Origin: Ferrovibrio sp.
Lineage (GTDB): Bacteria > Pseudomonadota > Alphaproteobacteria > Ferrovibrionales > Ferrovibrionaceae
Assembly (NCBI RefSeq): GCF_017994015.1
Contig: NZ_JAGOLP010000028.1
Span: forward strand, 1-43,694
Direction: 5' to 3'
DNA length: 43,694 nt
Part shown: positions 34,811-42,066 of the stretch, one piece after another
Layout of the letters: every line of letters starts with the position of its first letter
How positions within the stretch are numbered: the first letter of the stretch is position 1
Translations under genes and position numbers: made by a program
The notes under the pieces: generated by a model
Told to the model about the DNA's origin: nothing
The model's database searches: none
What the model saw: the letters and a program-made list of their open reading frames with translations, nothing else

Positions 34811-37012
34811 TCAGCTTCGCTCAACCGGCCCGGCCGGTTCTACCGGGAAATGCAGCCTGACGATTGTGCCACGGCCCGGCTCGGAGTCAATCTCCAAACT
34901 ACCGTTATGCAATTCAATCAGGTTCTTAACCAAGGGCAGTCCGAGGCCGGTACCGCGCATCTGCGATACCAGGGCGGTATCGGTCTGGCCAAACGGCTCC
35001 AGCGCCTTGGCGATATCCGGCGGACTCATGCCCGGGCCGGTATCCGACACCACCAGACTGACGCCACCATCCTCGCGGATTTCCGGGCTGAGCGTGACAC
35101 GGCCGCCGGATGGCGTGTATTTCACCGCATTGGACAGCAGATTAACCAGCATCTGCTTGGCCAGCCGCTCATCGGCGGTGATCGGCAGGCCGTCCATGTC
35201 ATTGGGCGCCACCAGCTGCACCAGGCGGTCGGCGGCGAGCGGCCGCACCAGGGTGAGACAATCGGCCTTGAGCTGGCTCCAGGGCAGCCGGGTCAGATGC
35301 AGCTTCATCTTGCCGGCCTCGACCTTGGACAGATCGAGGATATCGTCGATCACCGCCAGCAGATGCCGGCCGGCCGAGAGGATATCGCCGGCATACCGAT
35401 CATATTGCGGCACCCCGGATGCCCCGAGCAGCCGCATCGCCATGATCTCGGAAAAGCCGATAATGGCATTCAGCGGCGTGCGCAATTCATGGCTCATATG
35501 GGCCAGGAATTGTGACTTGGCGCGATTCGCCAGCTCGGCTTCCTGCAAGGCCTGGATCGCGGTGCGGCGCGCCGCTTCCAGCGTCTCGGTACGCGCCGCC
35601 AGCACCTCGGCCTGCTGGCCCAGGCTGGTATTGGCGATATGCAGATCTCGCTCACGGTTTTTCAGTTCGGTGATATCGGTGATCAGCGAGGCGGTGCCGC
35701 CATCGCTGAGGCGGAAATCGCGGATTTGCAGCCAGCGCCGGTCGCGCGTGTCGTAGAAGATATGCGGCTCGCCGCGCGCTTCGCTGAAGGTGCGCACCCG
35801 CTCGGCCACCCAGCCGGCATAATCGGTATGCACCCCGGCCTGGGCTGGCGCCGGCCGCGCCCGCACCGATGCCTCGCATACCTCGGCATGATCCAGGCCA
35901 CGCGCCGTAGCCGGGGTCAGGCCAACAATATCGGCATAAGCCTGATTGCAGATCAGCAGATGCTGGTCCGGGCCAAACAGCGCCACGCCATCGGGCACCG
36001 CACCCACCGCATCCAGCAGGCGCTGCTCCACCTCACGCAGCTTGACCTCGGATGTGCGCCGCGCCGTGATATCGTTCACCACCACCAGCGCGGCTTCCTC
36101 GTCGGCATAGCGCATCTGTACTGCCGCCATGGTGGCCCAGATCACTGCGCCCTGGGCGGTGATAAGCTGGAATTCCTGGCCGGCGCCGGCATTGTCGAAA
36201 ATCCGCGCATGATGCGTCGGGTCGAGCCGCGAGCCGAGCAGGCCGGCACCGATGGCAATGCCGAACAGCGCCGCCGCCGGCCGGTTGGAATAGAGGAAAG
36301 CGCCGTCACTACGCCGCACCACCACAATCGGAAACGGCGCATTATCCAGCACCGAACGCAGCCTAGCCTCGGTTTCCTGCGCCGCCAGGCTGGCATTGTC
36401 GCGCTCACGCAATGTGGCACGCAGCCGGCCGACCAAAGCGGCGCCACGTGTGTAATAGCGATTGAGCCGCCAGGCGAAGGACAGGATCAACACCAGCAGC
36501 ACCAGACCAACCAGCGCCAGCAGCAGATCATCGCGCTGCCCGCTCAAGCCCATCAGCAGGATCGAAGGCAACATCGCCGGCACGGCAATGGCTACCGACA
36601 GGCCAATATGCGCCGCCACGGTGAGCGCGCCGGAAACCGCCATGCCGATGACGCAGAGCAACGCCAGCATGGTGGCTTCATTCCGCGGCGCCAGCAGCGT
36701 CGCCAGCAGCATGCCGCCGATCAGCAGGCCATTGAGGCCATAGACGATGACAAAGCGGCGGCGCCAGGCCAGCGCACGGGCCATCTCCCGCCGGCCACGC
36801 TCGGCCAGAAAGGCGCGATGCAGCAGATATTGCGCTGCCAGCACCAGCAGCACACCGCCAAAATAGACATAGCGCCACAGCGCCGGCACATGTTCAGCCA
36901 GCAGCAGCACCACCAGACCGGCAACGATGGCCTGCGCCACCATGTCGATCGGCCGGCGCACCCGCACCAGCAATTCATTCAGCCTTGGAATAACCAGCGC
37001 AGTTGTTTCCAT
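34811..37012 (-). CDS. Membrane-anchored PAS sensor histidine kinase
   Basis: This 733-residue kinase has about six N-terminal membrane helices (residues 25-195, e.g. AIVAGLVVLLLAEHVPALW), then two PAS-like domains (about 215-330 and 335-455) and a short linker helix. A HisKA domain with phospho-acceptor His508 in HMSHELRTPLNAIIGFSE and an HATPase domain (NLLSNAVKYTPSGG, DTGPGMSP, GTGLGLPLVKNLIELH) complete it. No receiver domain is attached and no response regulator is adjacent, so its partner is elsewhere. It starts 6 nt after the LysR stop and is likely co-transcribed with it. The signal is unknown. Confidence 0.92.
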   Translation of the reverse strand: METTALVIPRLNELLVRVRRPIDMVAQAIVAGLVVLLLAEHVPALWRYVYFGGVLLVLAAQYLLHRAFLAERGRREMARALAWRRRFVIVYGLNGLLIGGMLLATLLAPRNEATMLALLCVIGMAVSGALTVAAHIGLSVAIAVPAMLPSILLMGLSGQRDDLLLALVGLVLLVLILSFAWRLNRYYTRGAALVGRLRATLRERDNASLAAQETEARLRSVLDNAPFPIVVVRRSDGAFLYSNRPAAALFGIAIGAGLLGSRLDPTHHARIFDNAGAGQEFQLITAQGAVIWATMAAVQMRYADEEAALVVVNDITARRTSEVKLREVEQRLLDAVGAVPDGVALFGPDQHLLICNQAYADIVGLTPATARGLDHAEVCEASVRARPAPAQAGVHTDYAGWVAERVRTFSEARGEPHIFYDTRDRRWLQIRDFRLSDGGTASLITDITELKNRERDLHIANTSLGQQAEVLAARTETLEAARRTAIQALQEAELANRAKSQFLAHMSHELRTPLNAIIGFSEIMAMRLLGASGVPQYDRYAGDILSAGRHLLAVIDDILDLSKVEAGKMKLHLTRLPWSQLKADCLTLVRPLAADRLVQLVAPNDMDGLPITADERLAKQMLVNLLSNAVKYTPSGGRVTLSPEIREDGGVSLVVSDTGPGMSPPDIAKALEPFGQTDTALVSQMRGTGLGLPLVKNLIELHNGSLEIDSEPGRGTIVRLHFPVEPAGPVERS

Positions 37013-37018
37013 TGCCGG

Positions 37019-37915
37019 TCAATACTGCCAATCGGCAACTTTGCGCAGCAGGAAATCCCTGAATACCGCAAGTCGCTTGGTGGCGCGTAATTCCTCGGGA
37101 TAAACGAGGTAAGTATCAAAATTCGGCCCATCCAGATTGGGCAGCACGCGCACGATGCGCGGATTGCCATGCGCCAGATAATCCGGCAGCGCAGCAATAC
37201 CCAGGCCGCTGACCAGCGCCTGCATCACGCCATACACATTGTTGACGGTCAGCACCGGTTCGCGCGGCCGCGCCGGTTCGCCAAAATTGAGCAGCCAGTT
37301 GATATTGTTGAAATGCGCCGGCGCCTCTTCGCCATAAACGATCAGGCGATGATGATCCAGATCGTCAACATTCTGCGGCGCGCCATGGCGGGTGACATAA
37401 TCCACCGAGGCATAGAGGTGGTTATGCACGGTGATCATCTTGCGCTGCACCAGATCGGATTGGGTTGGTTTCCACATCCGGATCGCCACATCGGCTTCGC
37501 GCATCGAAAGATCAAGTTCGTGGTCATCCACCACCAGCGAAATCCGGATATCCGGATAAAGGTCCATGAACTCCTTCAGCCGCGGCGCCAGCCAGACAGT
37601 GCCGAAGGTGACGGTGGAAGTGACACGTAGGTCGCCCGAGGGCTTGTCCTTACTGTCGGCAATCATTGCCTCGGCGACGGCCAGGCGGCTGAAAATGTCA
37701 CGCGCAGTGCGAAACAGCAATTCGCCCTGCTCGGTCAGGATCAGGCCGCGGGCATGGCGATGAAACAGCGTGGTGTTAAGCTGCGCTTCCAGCGCGCCGA
37801 TCTGGCGGCTGACAGCGGATTGGCTCAGGCCAAGCTGCTCGCCGGCATGCGTCAGGCTGCCGGCCTCGGCCACGGCATGGAAAATGCGCAGCTTGTCCCA
37901 ATCCAGCGCTGACAT
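37019..37915 (-). CDS. LysR-family transcriptional regulator
   Basis: This 298-residue regulator has a winged helix-turn-helix in the first 65 residues (LRIFHAVAEAGSLTHAGEQL, LSQSAVSRQIGALE). A periplasmic-binding-protein-like effector domain follows (about 90-290). Its position immediately downstream of trxB (33 nt) and before a sensor kinase (6 nt) differs from the usual divergent LysR arrangement, so the target genes are not obvious. A short hairpin (CCGGT / ACCGG) and a repeated GTAGCAAC lie in the gap to trxB. Confidence 0.92.
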   Translation of the reverse strand: MSALDWDKLRIFHAVAEAGSLTHAGEQLGLSQSAVSRQIGALEAQLNTTLFHRHARGLILTEQGELLFRTARDIFSRLAVAEAMIADSKDKPSGDLRVTSTVTFGTVWLAPRLKEFMDLYPDIRISLVVDDHELDLSMREADVAIRMWKPTQSDLVQRKMITVHNHLYASVDYVTRHGAPQNVDDLDHHRLIVYGEEAPAHFNNINWLLNFGEPARPREPVLTVNNVYGVMQALVSGLGIAALPDYLAHGNPRIVRVLPNLDGPNFDTYLVYPEELRATKRLAVFRDFLLRKVADWQY

Positions 37916-37948
37916 CCGTTGCTACGCCCCCCGCCCGGTTGCTACCGG

Positions 37949-38914
37949 TCAATCCGCCGCTGCGGCATGATGGCCGATGCCGGCAATGAATTTCTCCGCA
38001 TCCAGCGCCGCCATGCAGCCGCTGCCCGCCGCCGTCACCGCCTGGCGATAAATCTTGTCCTGCACGTCGCCGGCTGCAAACACGCCGGGAATGCTGGTTT
38101 GCGCCGTACCCGGCCGGGTCAGCAGATAACCTTCCGCATCCAGCGGCAACTGGCCCTGGAACAAGGCGGTGTTCGGTGTGTGGCCGATGGCGATGAACAC
38201 ACCATCGGTGGCAAGCGTCTGCGTGGCGCCGGTCTTCACATGCTTCAGCCGCACGGCATTGACGCCCTTGGGATCATGTTCGCCGAGGATTTCATCAATG
38301 GCATGATCCCACACCACCTTGATCTTCGGATTGGCGAATAGGCGATCCTGCAAAATCTTCTCGGCGCGGAAACTGTCGCGGCGATGCACCACGGTCACTT
38401 CGGCGGCATGATTGGTCAGGTAGAGCGCCTCTTCCACCGCCGTGTTGCCGCCGCCCACCACCACCACCTTTTTGCCACGGAAGAAAAAGCCGTCGCAGGT
38501 GGCGCAGGCCGACACGCCGAAACCCTGGAATTCCTGCTCGCTGGGCAGGCCGAGCCAGCGCGCCTGGGCGCCGGTGGCGATGATCAGCGTATCGCCGATG
38601 TAAAGATCACCGGAATCGCCCTTGGCGACAAAAGGCCGCTTGGAGAGATCAAGCTCCACGATGATATCGTGGATGATCTCGGTGCCGACATGCTTGGCCT
38701 GGGCTTCCATCTGCTCCATCAGCCAGGGGCCCTGGATCACATCGGCGAAGCCGGGATAATTCTCCACATCGGTGGTGATGGTAAGCTGGCCGCCCGGCTG
38801 CAAGCCATGCACCAGGATCGGCTTCAGCGAGGCGCGCGCGGCATAAATCGCCGCCGTGCAGCCGGCCGGGCCGGAACCGAGGATAAGGACTTTGGTATGA
38901 TGGGTCTGCGCCAT
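37949..38914 (-). CDS. trxB: Thioredoxin-disulfide reductase
   Basis: This 321-residue FAD/NADPH enzyme reduces thioredoxin. The FAD-binding motif is LILGSGPAGCTAAIYAARA, the redox-active pair Cys137/Cys140 is in SACATCDGFFF, and the NADPH site is VVVVGGGNTAVEEALYL. The C-terminal FAD motif is GVFAAGDVQDKIYRQAVTAAGSG. Length is typical of low-molecular-weight TrxB. The start ATG is preceded by a GAGAG element and, 16 nt upstream, by a terminator-like hairpin, which raises the possibility of attenuation. Confidence 0.96.
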   Translation of the reverse strand: MAQTHHTKVLILGSGPAGCTAAIYAARASLKPILVHGLQPGGQLTITTDVENYPGFADVIQGPWLMEQMEAQAKHVGTEIIHDIIVELDLSKRPFVAKGDSGDLYIGDTLIIATGAQARWLGLPSEQEFQGFGVSACATCDGFFFRGKKVVVVGGGNTAVEEALYLTNHAAEVTVVHRRDSFRAEKILQDRLFANPKIKVVWDHAIDEILGEHDPKGVNAVRLKHVKTGATQTLATDGVFIAIGHTPNTALFQGQLPLDAEGYLLTRPGTAQTSIPGVFAAGDVQDKIYRQAVTAAGSGCMAALDAEKFIAGIGHHAAAAD

Positions 38915-38930
38915 AACACAATTCTCTCAG

Positions 38931-38980
38931 AAAAAGCCGCGCGGCGGCACGGCCATTATGGCAGCGCACCGCCGCGCGGC
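38931..38980 (-). terminator. Terminator/attenuator hairpin directly upstream of trxB
   Basis: A perfect 12-bp GC stem (GCCGCGCGGCGG at 38936-38947 with 38969-38980) encloses a small inner hairpin (GCCAT-T-ATGGC) and is followed on the minus strand by five T (38935-38931). It could end the transcript of the upstream 671-residue gene. Because only 16 nt remain before the trxB ATG, the trxB promoter must lie in or before it, so it may also act as an attenuator. Confidence 0.7.
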
Positions 38981-39012
38981 AAAGCCAAAACCCGGAATCG
39001 GCCAGCGGGATT

Positions 39013-41028
39013 TCAGAAGCCGAACATATGATCGAGGCAGAAACTCTGCTCGCCCATTTCCAACCCGTGGAAGCCGAATAGCCGGCAGGTGATATCGCGC
39101 ACCTGCACCCAGCCGCCGCTGCCGGCCTCGGCCCGCGCCGCCTCGCCAAACAATTCCGATACCCGGAAGAAATAGGAACCGCCCTGGGGAATGGCAATCG
39201 GCCGTTCCGCCACGCGGCGGTATTGCGCATCAAACAGGGTCAGCATGGTTTGCGACTGGCCCGGGCCATAACTTTCCGCCGGCAGCGAGGCCGGATAGAG
39301 CAAATGGCAGATCGAGTCGAAGGGCGCATCGCCCAGCCGAAGGAATAGCCGCGTGGTCAGCCCGGGCGGGCGGTGCGTGTAGCTCTGCGGCTCGTCGCGA
39401 TAGGTGATCGGCATGTTGTAGATATGGGCGCCGAAAATCGTCTCGGCCTGGTGGCCGGAGGCGCGCTGTTCATACAGCCCAAGCGCATGCAGCCAGCCAT
39501 CTGCCTCGCCGCCCTCGCGGAAATCATACAGATATTCCACATGGCCATAACCGGATTTGAGCTCGCCCCCGGCGGCAGCCAGCCAGGCATCGATATCGCT
39601 GGGCCGCGATTCGCGCCGCGCCAGCCGGCCAAGATATTCCTCGGCCACCATCTCGCCGCTGGCATCCACCAGCACGGCGCGCAACGGCAATTCGGCTTGC
39701 GCCGTCGACATCGGGGTGGGCAATGTCACCGAGCGCCAGCGCTCCAGCGGCAGCACCGGCAACGGCATGATATAGCCCTTGCCGATCAGCCCGCCCAGTT
39801 GCGGCAGGCGGGGATCGGGCTTGAGATCGATGCGTTCCACATTGGCATGGGCGATGCGACGCCGGCCGGGCTGGCCTGGCTGACCGGGCTGGTCCGCCTG
39901 CACGATCTCATAGCGCGGCCGCACGAAATAGCGCCCGGCCTGGATTTCGATCTGATCCGGGAAACGCGCCTCGGGCAGCAAGGCGCCCAAATCGACGGCC
40001 ACAGTGCCGAAAGGCGGCACTTCGGCATCGTAATATGAAATAGCCTGGCCACCCATCAGGTTGGCGCCGATGGCGCCGGCCGGGATGGTGAGCGGGTGGC
40101 TGTTCTGCACCCACAGCATCAGCTTTTCGCCAGGTCTCGGCGCCGGCACACCGGCATAAAGATCAGCCGGCCAGGCATTGGCATCATGGGTGCAGGAAAG
40201 CTGGCGCCCCGAATCAGAGAAACTGTCGAGCGCGTATTTCACCACGTCATGGCCCTTCACGCGCAGGGCATGCAGGAACAGCGAACCGGCGAAATCTTCC
40301 AGGCCGAAACGCTGCCGCACTTCGCGGCTGTCGATCACGATGGTGTGGAAGGCCTCGCCGAGCTTGTCCTCGGTCCATTCCGCCAACACGGCGCCATCGC
40401 TGCCGAACAGGCAGCACCACAAGGCCGGCGCCTCGGCGCCATAGCCTTTCCAGTAATTCGCCGTCACCAGTTTGGTATGCAGCCCGTCGCCGCCGGTCTC
40501 GGCAATGCCTGCGGTGTCGCGCAGGAAAGCGAAATTGGTGGCGAAGTTATTCGGATCGAGATAACGCGCCCGATTGCTGAGCCAGCTATCCGGCAGGCGC
40601 ATTTCATCCAGTGTGTGCACTTTGCAGCCGGGCGGCAGCAGGCGTTCGATCTGCTTGGCCAGCGTATCGGCATCAAAGGCGGCGATCAGCAGGCCATCCG
40701 GCGCCAGCGCCTTCAGGTCAGTGACCGGCCGGGTGGGCAGGCCGAGCCGTTCTTGGCCCAGATCTTCCACCCTTTGCACCAGCACAGCAGCCAGATTGGC
40801 GCGCGGGATTGGGAAGAAAGCATCAAAATGCTCGGCCGCCGGCGCCGGCTCGGGGTCATACACCACCAGCCGGCCATAACCGGACAGGCTGGCCGCCAGG
40901 GCGCGGCCCTGGGCCATGGTTTTGGGATGTCCCAGGGCTTTGAACAGGCTATGCCCGCCAAAATTGTTGCCCGGCCGCCACCCGTTGCGGGCATCCTGAT
41001 TGCTGAAAGTCTCAAATTTGAGCGCCAT
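39013..41028 (-). CDS. Large protein of unknown function (671 residues)
   Basis: I do not recognise the family. The protein has no signal peptide and no membrane helix. The N-terminal part (residues 1-110) has an alpha/beta look (GGHSLFKALGHPKTMAQGRALAASL, YGRLVVYDPEP). The central part is beta-rich with many Trp and Tyr residues (LMLWVQNSHPLTIPAGAIGANLMGG, YYDAEVPPFGTVAVDLG), and the C-terminal third contains FGAHIYNMPITYRDEPQSYTH. A collagen-like GQPGQPGQPG stretch lies near residue 385. The single long frame with consistent codon use argues for a real protein. The ATG at 41028 is preferred over a TTG at 41055. It is divergent from the Lrp gene and ends before a terminator. Confidence 0.8.
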   Translation of the reverse strand: MALKFETFSNQDARNGWRPGNNFGGHSLFKALGHPKTMAQGRALAASLSGYGRLVVYDPEPAPAAEHFDAFFPIPRANLAAVLVQRVEDLGQERLGLPTRPVTDLKALAPDGLLIAAFDADTLAKQIERLLPPGCKVHTLDEMRLPDSWLSNRARYLDPNNFATNFAFLRDTAGIAETGGDGLHTKLVTANYWKGYGAEAPALWCCLFGSDGAVLAEWTEDKLGEAFHTIVIDSREVRQRFGLEDFAGSLFLHALRVKGHDVVKYALDSFSDSGRQLSCTHDANAWPADLYAGVPAPRPGEKLMLWVQNSHPLTIPAGAIGANLMGGQAISYYDAEVPPFGTVAVDLGALLPEARFPDQIEIQAGRYFVRPRYEIVQADQPGQPGQPGRRRIAHANVERIDLKPDPRLPQLGGLIGKGYIMPLPVLPLERWRSVTLPTPMSTAQAELPLRAVLVDASGEMVAEEYLGRLARRESRPSDIDAWLAAAGGELKSGYGHVEYLYDFREGGEADGWLHALGLYEQRASGHQAETIFGAHIYNMPITYRDEPQSYTHRPPGLTTRLFLRLGDAPFDSICHLLYPASLPAESYGPGQSQTMLTLFDAQYRRVAERPIAIPQGGSYFFRVSELFGEAARAEAGSGGWVQVRDITCRLFGFHGLEMGEQSFCLDHMFGF

Positions 41029-41126
41029 GCGGCCCGGGCCCTGCTTGCATTTCAATGAGCCGGGACGGTATCACCTGCGCCGCTTGGCGAAAATCACTTA
41101 GGCCGTGAATTTTCCCGTTCCAACCC

Positions 41127-41156
41127 TTGGCCCCCGGGTCATTTGTATAATATTAT
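41127..41156 (+). promoter_or_regulatory. Likely promoter and AT-rich operator of the Lrp gene
   Basis: A perfect TATAAT (41146-41151) lies 35 nt before the ATG. The overlapping ATAATATTAT (41147-41156) is a perfect 10-bp palindrome. TTGGCC at 41127-41132 is 18 nt from TATTAT (41151-41156) and could be the -35. AT-rich palindromes over the promoter fit Lrp-type autoregulation and possible control of the divergent 671-residue gene. Confidence 0.5.
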
Positions 41157-41186
41157 TGCGCCAACAGGCCGTTATCAGGAAATTTC

Positions 41187-41684
41187 ATGCAAAAGGTTAA
41201 ACTCGATCAGATCGACCGCAAGATCCTTGCCGATCTGCAAGCAGATGGCCGCATGACCAATGTGGAACTGGCTCAGCGCGTGGGCATTTCCGCTCCGCCC
41301 TGCCTGCGCCGGGTGCGGGCGCTGGAAGAGGCCGGCTATATCAAGGGCTACCATGCCGATCTCAATGCCCAGTTGCTGGGCTATGGTGTTACCGTGTTTG
41401 CCATGGTGGGGCTGAACAGCCAGGCCGAGCATGATCTGGTGGCGTTTGAGCAGACCGTTGCCGGCTGGGCGCAAGTGCGCGAATGCCACATGCTGGCCGG
41501 CGAGAATGACTTCATCCTCAAGATCGTGGCGCGCGACTGGGATGCCTATCAGACCTTCCTGACCCGGGAGTTGACCGCGCTGACCAATGTGGCGCATGTC
41601 AAAACCGCGCTGACCATCCGCTGCTCCAAGGCCGAGCCGGGCGTGCCGGTGGATATGCCGAGCGAGGAAATGGTGGCCGAATAG
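41187..41684 (+). CDS. Lrp/AsnC-family transcriptional regulator
   Basis: This 165-residue regulator has an N-terminal helix-turn-helix (residues about 5-55: KILADLQADGRMTNVELAQRV split, then ISAPPCLRRVRALEEAGYI). A RAM ligand-binding domain follows, including FAMVGLNSQAEHD and CHMLAGENDFILKIVARD. Such proteins form octamers and respond to amino acids. It is divergent from the 671-residue protein, which is its most likely target by position. AGGAAA precedes the ATG. Confidence 0.94.
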   Translation: MQKVKLDQIDRKILADLQADGRMTNVELAQRVGISAPPCLRRVRALEEAGYIKGYHADLNAQLLGYGVTVFAMVGLNSQAEHDLVAFEQTVAGWAQVRECHMLAGENDFILKIVARDWDAYQTFLTRELTALTNVAHVKTALTIRCSKAEPGVPVDMPSEEMVAE

Positions 41685-41716
41685 GCTGCCGCCCCTCCCC
41701 TCCCAGCGCTGCAAAT

Positions 41717-41751
41717 AAAAAAAACCCGGCCGAAACGGGTTCGGCCGGGTT
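41717..41751 (-). terminator. 12-bp terminator hairpin with minus-strand T-run
   Basis: AACCCGGCCGAA (41723-41734) pairs perfectly with 41740-41751 around a 5-nt loop. Eight A at 41717-41724 give eight T on the minus strand, while the plus side has only TT. It may also stop the Lrp transcript, but its better direction is minus, which implies a minus-strand transcript from 41752-42066. Confidence 0.7.
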
Positions 41752-41774
41752 CATGCCAGGGCAGGATTGCTCAT

Positions 41775-41873
41775 TCAGGCATGAAGGTTGCGGCCCATCT
41801 TGTCGCGGAGGAACAACGAACCAACGACAAGCGACATGGCCGCAATGGCAGGAACTGGATCGGGAACCAGCAC
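41775..41873 (-). CDS. Possible small membrane peptide (32 residues)
   Basis: A minus-strand frame with GTG start (or ATG at 41837) reads VLVPDPVPAIAAMSLVVGSL then FLRDKMGRNLHA and stops 24 nt before the minus-directed terminator. It has a short hydrophobic stretch followed by a basic tail. There is no clear Shine-Dalgarno. It is supported mainly by the otherwise unexplained terminator. The rest of the 382-nt gap (41685-42066) shows no convincing gene; an AT-rich patch near 41925-41975 could be a promoter. Confidence 0.25.
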   Translation of the reverse strand: MLVPDPVPAIAAMSLVVGSLFLRDKMGRNLHA

Positions 41874-42066
41874 GGAATCATGCCGACTCGCTTAAATCCA
41901 GCCCACAGCGAACCACACTCCCATATAAACTCTCCATCACGTTCGGCAGGCAGGCGTATAAACAAAAAGTAATATCGCGGCAAAATTCCCGGCTGGGGTT
42001 GCGGCGCCCGCTGGTTTGGGAAACACTGCGGCATCGCCGCCGGGATCCCTGCCGAGCAGCCCTGTC

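Noticed and set aside
35639..37090. Plus-strand open frame opposite the PAS kinase
   Set aside because: It is a Gln/His-rich artefact opposite a kinase with all catalytic motifs.
41771..42034. Minus-strand 87-codon frame in the gap before the KdpD-like gene
   Set aside because: Its composition is rich in Cys, Trp, Arg and Pro with no domain and no ribosome site. The shorter 32-codon frame in another register looks more protein-like.
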